Shown here: positions 37,417 through 45,604 of the stretch, in pieces
Layout: the number at the start of each line of letters is the position of its first letter
Numbering within the stretch: position 1 is the first letter of the stretch
Source: Kangiella sp. TOML190
GTDB lineage: Bacteria; Pseudomonadota; Gammaproteobacteria; Enterobacterales; Kangiellaceae
Length of the DNA stretch: 64,000 nt
NCBI RefSeq assembly: GCF_023706045.1
Contig: NZ_BQYL01000001.1
Span: forward strand, 372,001 to 436,000
Reading direction: 5' to 3'
Translations under genes and position numbers: made by a program
The notes under the pieces: generated by a model
What the model was told of the DNA's origin: nothing
Seen by the model: the letters and a program-made list of their open reading frames with translations, nothing else
Database searches by the model: none

Positions 37417-37899
37417 ATGAAACGCTCCAATTTAATCACCCTAGCGGGAGCCACTACCCTGCGCAATGAATTGTCCCACCTAGTTAGAGTCTTACGGCCA
37501 GAAGTCACCAAAGCGCTCGGAGCAGCTGCCGCCGAAGGTGATCGCAGCGAAAACGCCGAGTACATCTATCGTAAGAAACAACTTAGAGAAATAGACCGAC
37601 GCTTGCGCTATTTGCAAAAACGCTGTGAAGAATTTCAAGTTATCGAACACAAACCGCAACAGCAGGATAAAGTCTTTTTTGGCGCCGAAGTGACCTTGGA
37701 GGATGAGGATGGGGCTGAGGTTATGTATCGCATTGTGGGCTCGGACGAGTTTGATCAGGAGCCACACTACATTAGCGTCGATTCGCCGATGGCACGCGCC
37801 TTGCTACAAAAGCAACTCGACGATGAAGTGAGGGTACAGCTACCACAAAGGCACAAAGACTATTGGATCACCGCGATTTACTATCCCGATCTGGGTTAA
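37417..37899 (+). CDS. greB: Transcription elongation factor GreB
   Basis: Rescues backtracked RNA polymerase by inserting its coiled coil in the secondary channel. The 160-residue protein has ITLAGATTLRNELSHLVR, AAAEGDRSENAEYIYRKKQL (the tip acidic residues D and E are present), IDRRLRYLQKR and a C-terminal FKBP-like domain with SVDSPMARALL. The RRLRYLQKR stretch and HKDYWI ending favour GreB over GreA. Confidence 0.93.
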   Translation: MKRSNLITLAGATTLRNELSHLVRVLRPEVTKALGAAAAEGDRSENAEYIYRKKQLREIDRRLRYLQKRCEEFQVIEHKPQQQDKVFFGAEVTLEDEDGAEVMYRIVGSDEFDQEPHYISVDSPMARALLQKQLDDEVRVQLPQRHKDYWITAIYYPDLG

Positions 37900-37908
37900 C
37901 ACTAGCAC

Positions 37909-38436
37909 CTAAGGTTTGACCCGCTGATAAGCTATGGGTTCTTCTTTGACGCTACCGTCTTGGTACTTCATGACAATATAACCGTCAATCGTATCGGGAT
38001 CTTTTTGATAAAAACTTAAACCCGAAAAATGAACCGCCTGATCCTCAATTTTTACCAATGTAAATTTAACAAAGTCTTCCTTTGACTCCCAAGCAGTAAA
38101 ATCTGCGCTGAAGTGTTTCACTAACAATGCCAAGCTATCATTCTCTTCAATCAGCAGCATCAACTCGTAGAAGGAAACACCCTTTTCATCATCGTAAAGC
38201 TTGAACATCCCCACCATGGTATTAGCCGACTCAGGATTCCAAACTTCCTCGAATTTACTACCAAAGGCGCTACCTTGCCATGCACCCACTAACCAAGCCA
38301 CATCTTGCAAAGTTGCTTTTGGTTGAGAGTCATTAGCGCCAAGCTTGTAGGTGTGTTCGGTATGCTTCTCAGCGGCCTGCCCACTAACAACCATTAAAGA
38401 TAACACTGTGGTAACTAATAATGTCTTGAAATTCAT
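37909..38436 (-). CDS. DUF6265 family exported protein
   Basis: A 175-residue protein with a signal peptide (about 1-21, ending GQAA) and a lipocalin-like domain: DVAWLVGAWQGSAFGSKFEE, MVGMFKLYDDEKGVSFYELM, then ALLVKHFSADFTAW. The WLVGxWxG motif and the strand pattern place it in DUF6265, whose members are periplasmic or secreted and have no known function. It is convergent with greB. Confidence 0.75.
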   Translation of the reverse strand: MNFKTLLVTTVLSLMVVSGQAAEKHTEHTYKLGANDSQPKATLQDVAWLVGAWQGSAFGSKFEEVWNPESANTMVGMFKLYDDEKGVSFYELMLLIEENDSLALLVKHFSADFTAWESKEDFVKFTLVKIEDQAVHFSGLSFYQKDPDTIDGYIVMKYQDGSVKEEPIAYQRVKP

Positions 38437-38522
38437 CTCGCCCTCGCTTGCATAACAGCATTTTTATAACTGGCTTATTAATATAACGAAATCAGTTAGA
38501 AACAATCGACACTCTTTACCAA

Positions 38523-38930
38523 TTATTGGTTATCCGAATTAGACTCCGCCTTGTTGCTAGACGAGAAGCGTTTACCCAAAGCATCTTTAACCGCTTGATA
38601 GCCCTTCTCGCTCAACTGGCCCGTCTTAATTTCATTCACCAGCGTATCTTCAACAATTTTTGCGGCATCATCCACGGTCATCATGCCTTTTTTGTACGAG
38701 CGGCTATGTTTGAATAGGTTAATATGGTGATCGGTGCGCCGACCAAAGGCCATCAGCTTTTCAAAATGACTATCTTTTTTATCACCATCGTGCCCCAAAT
38801 CTAAAATATAACAAACAATCGCAACCGGACTTAATAACAAATCGCGCGCGGCATCGGCAAACAGCTTGAGTTGGAATAACAGTAACTCGCGAGTTTTTCC
38901 CCAAATATCTTGCTTGTTTTGCTTGCTCAT
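38523..38930 (-). CDS. Conserved hypothetical protein with one hydrophobic segment
   Basis: A 135-residue protein with an amphipathic N-terminal helix (LLLFQLKLFADAARDLLLSP), a hydrophobic stretch (VAIVCYILDL), a charged HDGDKKDSHFEKLMAFGRRT motif and a Ser/Asn-rich tail. I recall similar proteins in marine gammaproteobacteria but no named family. It is preceded by a heptanucleotide tandem repeat that may affect its expression (see the repeat at 38962). Confidence 0.65.
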   Translation of the reverse strand: MSKQNKQDIWGKTRELLLFQLKLFADAARDLLLSPVAIVCYILDLGHDGDKKDSHFEKLMAFGRRTDHHINLFKHSRSYKKGMMTVDDAAKIVEDTLVNEIKTGQLSEKGYQAVKDALGKRFSSSNKAESNSDNQ

Positions 38931-38961
38931 ATCTTTTCACCCATTACCCATATCCATATCC

Positions 38962-39043
38962 ATTCTCTATTCTCTATTCTCTATTCTCTATTCTCTATTC
39001 TCTATTCTCTATTCTCTATTCTCTATTCTCTATTCTCTATTCT
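38962..39043. repeat. Heptanucleotide tandem repeat (ATTCTCT)n, 11.7 copies
   Basis: The 7-bp unit ATTCTCT (AGAGAAT on the minus strand) repeats without error over 82 bp, starting 32 bases upstream of the minus-strand ATG at 38930. Two ATATCC units lie between repeat and gene. Such simple repeats are prone to slipped-strand copy-number change; 7-bp units alter spacing rather than frame here. Confidence 0.95.
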
Positions 39044-39072
39044 AAAGCTTAATAATCCGCGAAAAAGGTGTA

Positions 39073-39651
39073 TTAAAACTTCCGATTATAACGCTCGCGA
39101 TTTTCCTGCTTAGCCCATTCACTTTTCTTAAGCATCACATAAACCGATCCTAACCCACCATGACGCGGTTGCGCACTATGAAAAGCGATAACATCTGTAA
39201 TTTCTTGTAACCAATGATTAACGTGACTTTTAATCACAGCTTGCGGCTGGCTACGTTCGCCTTTACCATGCGTAATCAGTAACAGGCGTTTATCTTTCTT
39301 CTTACAATTCTCAATAAAATAAAACACATCATCGCGCGCTTCTTTAACGGTTCTACGATGCAAGTCGATCGCTGCCTCTATCGGATATTTACCCAAGCGC
39401 ATATTTTTGTAAACAAACTCCTGCACCCCGTCTTTTTTAAACTCTAACCAATCGTCAGGTTTCACCATCTCCACAAAACCGGTGGTTAGCGGATTGGGAT
39501 CGTAATTTGGCTTACGCCCCAAAGCCGCTTCTCGCCGAGCTTGTTGCGCTAATGACAGCTCATCATTTTTCTGATGCAAATTAACTTGATCATTTTCAAG
39601 CTTTTTTACGCCTTTCAATTCTTTCTTAAATAGGTCAAAATCGTCATTCAT
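39073..39651 (-). CDS. Smr-domain protein (SmrA-like)
   Basis: A 192-residue protein with a basic, charged N-terminal region and a C-terminal Smr domain: AIDLHRRTVKEARDDVFYF, RLLLITHGKGERSQPQA and HGGLGSVYVMLKKS. The Smr domain is a nicking or RNA/DNA endonuclease fold related to the C-terminus of MutS2. E. coli SmrA and SmrB have this size, and SmrB cuts mRNA at collided ribosomes. SmrA and SmrB cannot be separated with confidence here. It lies next to the ABC-F gene uup. Confidence 0.88.
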   Translation of the reverse strand: MNDDFDLFKKELKGVKKLENDQVNLHQKNDELSLAQQARREAALGRKPNYDPNPLTTGFVEMVKPDDWLEFKKDGVQEFVYKNMRLGKYPIEAAIDLHRRTVKEARDDVFYFIENCKKKDKRLLLITHGKGERSQPQAVIKSHVNHWLQEITDVIAFHSAQPRHGGLGSVYVMLKKSEWAKQENRERYNRKF

Positions 39652-39684
39652 AATGCTAATTTATAATAAATCATTAGGCTTTGC

Positions 39685-41598
39685 TTACACCGCCTCACGC
39701 AGCGCTTCCAAAGCTGCCCACCGCTCAAATTTTTGCTCTAATTCAGATTCCAAAGCCTGCATCTGCTCATTCGCTTGAGTGATTTTATCTTTAGATTGCT
39801 GATAAAAATCAGCTTGCCCCATCACTTTCTGTAGCTCCTCAATGCTGGCTTCCAATTGTGCAATTTGATCGGGTAAAGCATCCAGTTCCCGCTGTTCTTT
39901 ATAGCTTAATTTTTTAGCTAAAGGCTTGTTAGTCGATGACGTTTTTGCAGAAGCATTTTGCGTAGCCGATTTTTCCGACTTAGACTTGCCGTTGTGGTTA
40001 ACGGTTTTTGCCCTACTCGCTTTCTGCCGCAACCAATCGTCATAACCACCAACATACTCTTCAACCCGCCCATCGCCTTCAAAAACGATACTGCTAGTAA
40101 CCACATTATTGATAAAATCCCGATCGTGCGAAACCACTAAAATGGTGCCCGGATAAGCATCCAGCATTTCTTCCACCAACTCCAAAGTCTCAACGTCCAA
40201 ATCATTGGTCGGTTCATCCAGAATTAAAAAATTCGAAGGCTTGGCTAATAGTTTTGCCAACAACAAACGATTACGTTCGCCACCCGACAAAGCCGTGATA
40301 GGCGCTCGCGCTCGTTCAGGAGTAAACAAAAAATCCTGCATATAACTAATCACATGACGATCTTTACCATTAATCGTCATCATATCTTTGCCATCAGAAA
40401 CGTTATCTTGCGCCGAAAGCTTATCGTTGAGCTGGGCGCGATGCTGATCAAAGTAAGCCACTTCCAGCTTAGTACCAAGGATTACCTCGCCCTCTGTTGG
40501 CGTTAATTCACCAAGCAAAATATTAATCAAAGTAGTTTTACCAACGCCATTAGGACCGATAATACCAATCCGATCACCACGCATAATTAAGGTCGAAAAA
40601 TCTTCGATTAATACCCTGCCCTCATATTCCATACGAATATTATTGGCTTCAATAACCTTTTTGCCCGAAGACTCGCTTTGTTGCACCTGCATATTAACGG
40701 TGCCGATCAGGTTGCGCCGCTCGGCCCTTTCTCTTCTCGCCGCTTCTAATCGTCTAACCCGTCCTTCGTTACGAGTTCGCCGCGCCTTGATCCCCTGTCG
40801 AATCCAAACTTCTTCCTGCGCCAGTTTTTTATCAAATTCCGCATTGGCCTTTTCTTCCGCCGCCAAAGCTTCGGCCTTATGCCGCAAATACTTATCATAA
40901 TCACCCGGCCAAGAAGTAAGCTGGCCACGATCTATTTCAACAATGCGAGTAGCTAAATTTTTCAAAAAACGCCGGTCGTGAGTGATAAATAAAATACTGC
41001 CTTCATAAGCTTTTAAGAAACCTTCCAGCCATTCGATAGACTCGATATCCAAGTGGTTAGTGGGCTCATCCAGCAATAAAATATCGGGCTGCTTTACTAA
41101 CGCTTGCGCTAGCAAAACGCGGCGTTTCATACCACCAGAGAGCTCACTAAAACGCTTATCGCCCGATAAACTCAAGCGTTTAATGACAGTGGCGACCTTT
41201 TGATCGAGACTCCAACCATCAACCGCTTCAATTTGCTCCTGCACCTTAGCCATTGTTGCTAAAGACTCAGCATCGGCTACTTGCGCCAACTGGTGAAAAT
41301 GTTGCAATAATTGACCTGCTTCGCCCAAACCCGAAGCCACAACATCAAATACCGAACCTTGGGTTTCTTTAGGAACTTCTTGGGTTAATTTGGCGACTTT
41401 CACACCCTGTAAAAAGCGTAATTCGCCATCTTCCGGAATAATTTCGCCATTGATGACTTTGAGTAAGGTGGACTTGCCGACGCCATTGCGACCAATAAAA
41501 CAAACCCGCTCGCCCGCATCGATACTAAAATCGACTTTATCCAACAAAGCCGGGCCGCCATAGCTGACTTCGACTTGGTTTAAGGTTACTAATGCCAT
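39685..41598 (-). CDS. uup: ABC-F ATPase Uup
   Basis: Ribosome-associated, duplicated ABC protein without membrane domains, 637 residues. Walker A motifs are GRNGVGKST and GPNGVGKTT. The signatures are LSGGMKRRVLLAQAL and LSGGERNRLLLAKLL, each followed by LLDEPTNHLD or LDEPTNDLD. A charged interdomain linker and a C-terminal coiled coil (from about 560, EQRELDALPDQIAQLEASIE) mark it as Uup, which resolves stalled ribosomes and affects precise transposon excision. It is divergent from the methyltransferase at 41651, with 52 bases between. Confidence 0.93.
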   Translation of the reverse strand: MALVTLNQVEVSYGGPALLDKVDFSIDAGERVCFIGRNGVGKSTLLKVINGEIIPEDGELRFLQGVKVAKLTQEVPKETQGSVFDVVASGLGEAGQLLQHFHQLAQVADAESLATMAKVQEQIEAVDGWSLDQKVATVIKRLSLSGDKRFSELSGGMKRRVLLAQALVKQPDILLLDEPTNHLDIESIEWLEGFLKAYEGSILFITHDRRFLKNLATRIVEIDRGQLTSWPGDYDKYLRHKAEALAAEEKANAEFDKKLAQEEVWIRQGIKARRTRNEGRVRRLEAARRERAERRNLIGTVNMQVQQSESSGKKVIEANNIRMEYEGRVLIEDFSTLIMRGDRIGIIGPNGVGKTTLINILLGELTPTEGEVILGTKLEVAYFDQHRAQLNDKLSAQDNVSDGKDMMTINGKDRHVISYMQDFLFTPERARAPITALSGGERNRLLLAKLLAKPSNFLILDEPTNDLDVETLELVEEMLDAYPGTILVVSHDRDFINNVVTSSIVFEGDGRVEEYVGGYDDWLRQKASRAKTVNHNGKSKSEKSATQNASAKTSSTNKPLAKKLSYKEQRELDALPDQIAQLEASIEELQKVMGQADFYQQSKDKITQANEQMQALESELEQKFERWAALEALREAV

Positions 41599-41650
41599 TG
41601 AAAATCGTTAGAATACTTGAATTGCACCATTTTAACCGAAAAGCGGCCAA

Positions 41651-42295
41651 ATGACTTGCCCTCTTTGCCATGAGCAATCGATCCATTTCTACCATCAGGA
41701 TAACCAACGCAACTATTGGCAGTGTGGGCGCTGCGAGCTGGTGTTTGTGAAACCCCAAGAGTGGTTAAGCTTCGAGCAAGAAAAAGCCATTTACGATCTG
41801 CACCAAAACGATGCTGACGATCTCGGCTATCGGCGCTTTCTTAACAAGTTAGTCGAACCGCTAGCGCAAAGGCTGGCGCCAGATGCCGAAGGGTTAGATT
41901 TTGGTTGTGGCCCCGGACCAACCCTGTCCACCATGTTTGCCGAACTAGGATTTATAGTCGAAGACTATGATCCCTTGTACTTCGACAAACCCGAACTACT
42001 GCAACAACAATATGATTTTATCTGCGCGACCGAAGTCATAGAGCATTTACATGATCCTCATAACCAATTGAATTTACTATTAAAAATGCTAAAACCTAAA
42101 GGCAAACTGGGGATTATGACCAAGCGCGTTATCGATCAACAAGCTTTTGCACGCTGGCATTATAAAAATGATATGACCCATATTGCTTTTTACAGCAAAA
42201 CCACTTTTGAATATATCTGCAAACACCTCTACAAAGACGCAGAACTCAAACTGGAAATAATCAACAGCGACACCCTAATCCTCTCCAAGAAATAG
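41651..42295 (+). CDS. Class I SAM methyltransferase with N-terminal zinc ribbon
   Basis: A 214-residue protein. The N-terminus has CPLCHE and WQCGRCELVF, four cysteines as in a zinc ribbon. The Rossmann domain has EGLDFGCGPGPTLSTMFAEL (motif I), VEDYDPLYFDKPELL, ICATEVIEHLHDP and MLKPKGKLGIMTKRV. The combination resembles methyltransferase-23/UbiG-like proteins that lie beside Uup or rRNA-modification genes. Substrate unknown. Confidence 0.85.
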   Translation: MTCPLCHEQSIHFYHQDNQRNYWQCGRCELVFVKPQEWLSFEQEKAIYDLHQNDADDLGYRRFLNKLVEPLAQRLAPDAEGLDFGCGPGPTLSTMFAELGFIVEDYDPLYFDKPELLQQQYDFICATEVIEHLHDPHNQLNLLLKMLKPKGKLGIMTKRVIDQQAFARWHYKNDMTHIAFYSKTTFEYICKHLYKDAELKLEIINSDTLILSKK

Positions 42296-42319
42296 CCGCA
42301 TTAAGCACTCAGATAAGGC

Positions 42320-42377
42320 TTGCCAAAAAATCGGCTTAAGGTAAAATGCCACCCCAACCAAGACTTGTCTTGGTTGG
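42320..42377 (+). promoter_or_regulatory. Candidate tRNA-operon promoter with 11-bp hairpin at the transcript start
   Basis: TTGCCA (42320-42325) and TAAAAT (42342-42347) are 16 bases apart, followed by a GCC-rich discriminator typical of stable-RNA promoters. The RNA would start close to a perfect palindrome CCAACCAAGAC-TT-GTCTTGGTTGG (42354-42377). The first tRNA-like unit begins 10 bases later. Confidence 0.55.
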
Positions 42378-42386
42378 TATAGAAAT

Positions 42387-42474
42387 GGATCCTTAGCTGG
42401 ATCGGCCCCATTGGGTACAATTGGTTAGAGTAGATTCCTCAACAAACCAAACCCAATAGAGGGAAATAAAAAAA
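42387..42474 (+). repeat. Degenerate tRNA-like unit 1 (88 bp)
   Basis: It begins GGATCCTTAGCT, has a 20-base insert (GGATCGGCCCCATTGGGTAC) not found in the true tRNA, then AATTGGTTAGAG from the tRNA D-arm, and no T-arm. Its downstream part folds by eye: ATTGGGT (42410) pairs with ACCCAAT (42451) and TTGGTT (42421) with AACCAA (42445). The unit ends in an A-rich spacer like those before the next unit and the tRNA. Confidence 0.7.
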
Positions 42475-42564
42475 GGGCCCGTAGCTGGGTCTGCCCCATT
42501 GAGTGCAGTTGGTTAGAGCATATTTCTCAGCAAACGAAATCTGACAGGGGAAAACAAAAAATAA
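42475..42564 (+). repeat. Degenerate tRNA-like unit 2 (90 bp)
   Basis: It begins GGGCCCGTAGCT, exactly as the intact tRNA does, then GGGTCTGCCCCATTGAGTGC (related to the insert of unit 1) and AGTTGGTTAGAGCAT (D-arm). No anticodon stem or T-arm follows. The A-rich end (AAAACAAAAAATAA) leads straight into the functional tRNA, so three head-to-tail units of 88-90 bp exist, only the last intact. Confidence 0.75.
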
Positions 42565-42641
42565 GGGCCCGTAGCTCAGCTGGTTAGAGCATCCGACTCA
42601 TAATCGGCAGGTCCCCCGTTCAAGTCGGGGCGGGCCCACCA
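42565..42641 (+). tRNA. tRNA with CAT anticodon, probably tRNA-Ile2 (or elongator Met)
   Basis: A complete 77-nt cloverleaf with encoded CCA. The acceptor GGGCCCG/CGGGCCC is perfect, the anticodon loop is CTCATAA (CAT at 42599-42601) and the T-stem is CCCCG/CGGGG with TTCAAGT. The anticodon arm GACTCATAATCG resembles E. coli tRNA-Ile2, whose C34 is changed to lysidine by TilS, more than elongator Met. The outermost anticodon-stem pair is a U-C mismatch. The start of the minus-strand TIR-gene region follows. Confidence 0.92.
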
Positions 42642-42860
42642 TATATTTCAATAACTTACAAAGCATTCCCAATCTATCACTAAACCTGATAGACATATAA
42701 TAGACAAAGATACTCCCAACCTTATTCGATACGAGAAAAATATTTACATACCTTCCTTAAAAAGGTGCGTAATCCCTAAAGTGGTTGTACTCTAAATATT
42801 ACTACAACCCATAACCCCAACCTAACTAACTGCTTTATATCTACAAACCCCTACTAATCA

Positions 42861-45416
42861 TCACCTTTTTACTTTTTCTAACCTCGCTCTTTGCTTTCTT
42901 TCCATAAGTTGTTGGTTTTTTATAGGCAACCCTAGTATATGTGCAATCTTTTGCTTTTCCTTGAATTGAAGTGGGAACATATACACATGCTGGATTACCA
43001 TTTCTTTCAATATTTGCAGGCAAACCCTATTATCATTTAAAAATTTGGCTGCCTTTTCAATCTCTTCCGTATTAATTCCTTTGTTATAATGAAGCTCTAT
43101 AGCTTGGCGAATTAAAACAAAGGCAGATGTTTCATGAGTTTCATCAAGTTGTTTATAAATTTGTAATGCTTCTTTCGAGCCAATTGATGTGCCTATCTTT
43201 CGTAAAACACCATTAATCACACCGTACGAAAGCTTTAGATAAGCTTGTTTAGCATTTTCCTCTACTTCATCATCAGTAAGTTCCGGATTATCACTTAAAA
43301 GATCACCTATAAGCTTAATCACTTCTGTTTTGGCGACCTCAGAAATTTCAAAGAAATACTCCAAAAATCTCAAGCCTGATTGAGCACCCTTCTCAGCCAA
43401 GTCAAATAACTCTCGCTTCTTTAAGCTAGAATGTCTATTGCGTATTAGTTGCCCAGCAACCTCCATACCTTTAAAGGTTTGATTAATATCCGCAAGTATT
43501 TCTAATGACTCAATGTCATCTTCATTGTTTGCTTTTCTCTCTAGATCGTCTAATCGCTTGTTATAATCATCCCTTTCTTTTTGAATCTCTCTTTGCTCAA
43601 TTACCAAATCAGGGATTTTTTCAACAAATCCCTTCATAAAGGCTATTTGATCTTTTTCTAATGTAGCCACTCTTTGTCCTTTAAAAAGGGAAGAAAGAAC
43701 AGTATTGATTTCATCTAGAATCCATCTATCTTTAGTGTGATGAGATATAAAAATTAAAATATTTGCACTATCTTCTCTATGCAGAGTTTTTAATAATTCT
43801 TTTACTGATAGACGAACATCTTCTGATGTTGAGTAACTTTCGGCAATTTTCTTTCCAACAAAAAAGTAATAAATATATGGATATTTAAATAAATAGCCTG
43901 TTTCTGTTTCAAGCAAAATAGATACTTCTAGCAAAACTTTTAGAACATCTTCAATAGAGAGATTAAGGATATACTCTTCTTTATACTCTTTAAAAAATTT
44001 CTCCATTGCATTTTTATTTAAATGACCGTTACTCTTATACATAACCCATGAAAGCTCAGTTAAAATATTCAAGTAAGCATCGAAATTTTCATTCTTTATT
44101 TTAGCTTTTTCTAAAGACTGATAAATTAACTGCTGATAACAGTGACCATAAGAGGTCATTTCAAGATCAAGATTTAAGTTAGCCTCAAAAAATTGAAGCA
44201 ACATCAATACATACAAAGGCTTGGGTGGTACAATATTCTTTTTTATAATCGTATTTAACTTTGCTTTTACCTCTTGGCATTCAGAATAGAGTTTCTCTTC
44301 CGATATGGTTTCAACTTGCCCAAGAGAAATCCAATTCAAAGACATTTCTTCTCTTTTTAAATGTCCTAATCCCAGAAGTTTAACCACATCGTAATTGTCA
44401 AATAAAGTAGATTCACTTAATATAAATGAATATGAGCTTTCGCAGGTTTGGATTATATATTTAAACCTTGAATTAGCATCTTCTAATAATTTATCTCTAA
44501 ATCTATCTCTAATGCCGATACTGTCTATATTATCAATTAATAGAACAACCTTGTTATCATCAATTTCCTCATAATCAAGGTTCACATACTGCTCATCAAT
44601 AGCGGATTTAAGCAAGGTATCTAATTCTTTTGTTTTAATATCTTCCGCATTTAAATATATTGGAATATTCTCTTTGATAGAGAACTCTTTATAAGCATAC
44701 TTAAGCAAAGTTGTCTTACCTTGCTGCTCTTCTCCATATATCAAATATTTTTTAGGTTTATTTACAATTAATTTTGAACTCTTAATATCAACTGTATCTT
44801 GCTTTTTATCAGGCTGTAACTCAATATCAGGTAGAACAAAAACATCTGAAAGCTTAATTCTTGAAACTTTACGATGGGTCAAGACAACTTCCGTATCATC
44901 AAGCCAATTCATGGCAATATTGCTTAGCTTAATATCTGCATTTATTAGAATTGGCTTACTCTCCACTGGAACTAAAGACATGTCTTCAATGGTAGTTGAA
45001 ATACCGTTAACCACATCCAACCATCCTTCATCTGGATTGTCCCAATTGATAATAGGAACTCCATCTTTAGGAAGACCTTGGTATCTTGAGAACTCTAAAA
45101 TTTGCCAGTGGCAAGGCCTTAAAATAACCAAAATAATTTCTGCCTTTCCATCTTGCTTCCTTTCTATAGCTCTTTTCATTTCTATGCTATAGCAATAATC
45201 TGAAGCTAAAAAGCTTGAACTTATAAGCAAAATTATGATGTCTGCATTTTCTAGATTCTCATCTATTTTTTCTTTCCAATCATTTCCAGCGTTAATATCT
45301 CTATCGTGCCAGACATCTATTTGCCCATTCCTTTTCAACGGTGCTAGGTGCTCAAAAAAATCTTCCTTTAACTGCTCATCTTTATGTGAATAGCTTACAA
45401 ATACTCTCTTTGACAT
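42861..45416 (-). CDS. TIR-STAND ATPase, candidate anti-phage defence protein
   Basis: An 851-residue protein. Residues 1-145 form a TIR domain: RVFVSYSHKDEQL, IDVWHDRDINAG and SSFLASDYCYSIEM, whose E79 is in the position of the catalytic glutamate of NADase TIRs. Residues about 180-520 are a STAND/NACHT-like NTPase with Walker A YGEEQQGKTT (G228-T236) and Walker B VVLLIDNIDS (D295). The rest is helical, with a coiled stretch near 625-660, and may be the sensor. It is a lone gene directly beyond the tRNA, strongly A+T-rich with codon use unlike its neighbours, which suggests transfer. GAGGG precedes the ATG. The 218 bases up to the tRNA hold no gene. Confidence 0.85.
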   Translation of the reverse strand: MSKRVFVSYSHKDEQLKEDFFEHLAPLKRNGQIDVWHDRDINAGNDWKEKIDENLENADIIILLISSSFLASDYCYSIEMKRAIERKQDGKAEIILVILRPCHWQILEFSRYQGLPKDGVPIINWDNPDEGWLDVVNGISTTIEDMSLVPVESKPILINADIKLSNIAMNWLDDTEVVLTHRKVSRIKLSDVFVLPDIELQPDKKQDTVDIKSSKLIVNKPKKYLIYGEEQQGKTTLLKYAYKEFSIKENIPIYLNAEDIKTKELDTLLKSAIDEQYVNLDYEEIDDNKVVLLIDNIDSIGIRDRFRDKLLEDANSRFKYIIQTCESSYSFILSESTLFDNYDVVKLLGLGHLKREEMSLNWISLGQVETISEEKLYSECQEVKAKLNTIIKKNIVPPKPLYVLMLLQFFEANLNLDLEMTSYGHCYQQLIYQSLEKAKIKNENFDAYLNILTELSWVMYKSNGHLNKNAMEKFFKEYKEEYILNLSIEDVLKVLLEVSILLETETGYLFKYPYIYYFFVGKKIAESYSTSEDVRLSVKELLKTLHREDSANILIFISHHTKDRWILDEINTVLSSLFKGQRVATLEKDQIAFMKGFVEKIPDLVIEQREIQKERDDYNKRLDDLERKANNEDDIESLEILADINQTFKGMEVAGQLIRNRHSSLKKRELFDLAEKGAQSGLRFLEYFFEISEVAKTEVIKLIGDLLSDNPELTDDEVEENAKQAYLKLSYGVINGVLRKIGTSIGSKEALQIYKQLDETHETSAFVLIRQAIELHYNKGINTEEIEKAAKFLNDNRVCLQILKEMVIQHVYMFPLQFKEKQKIAHILGLPIKNQQLMERKQRARLEKVKR

Positions 45417-45540
45417 TAATCCCTCTATAGTTTCTTATTAATATAAATCACCACCTTTAATGTGAACTCTATCACACTATTTCTTGACCTTTAATTGCAT
45501 ATTTGCATTAAGTCGCTATTTATTTGAGAGAGTGAAATTT

Positions 45541-45561
45541 AAGGGGACAGATCTATTTTTA
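45541..45561. repeat. Short AAGGGGACAGATCTATTTTT sequence, possible mobile-element remnant
   Basis: A nearly identical phrase (TTAAGGGGACAGATTTATTTTT) is often seen beside REP-associated tyrosine transposase genes in proteobacteria. No transposase lies here, so this would be a scar. It stands at the far edge of the TIR gene from the tRNA. Confidence 0.3.
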
Positions 45562-45604
45562 GGGTTCACTGTAAACTCTTTGTCAACCCAAGCTAAGTTA
45601 CTTG

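Noticed and set aside
38962-39043. CRISPR-like array
   Set aside because: The unit is 7 bp with no spacers; it is a simple tandem repeat. No CRISPR repeats or cas genes were seen in the window.
42783-42809. GGTTGTA/TACAACC inverted repeat after the TIR gene
   Set aside because: A 7-bp stem with a 13-base loop and no T-run on the TIR strand; too weak to call a terminator.
42565-45600. Search for an att duplication of the tRNA 3' end around the TIR gene
   Set aside because: No second copy of GTTCAAGTCGGGGCGGGCCC or a clear part of it was seen between 42642 and 46200, so tRNA-targeted integration is not proven.
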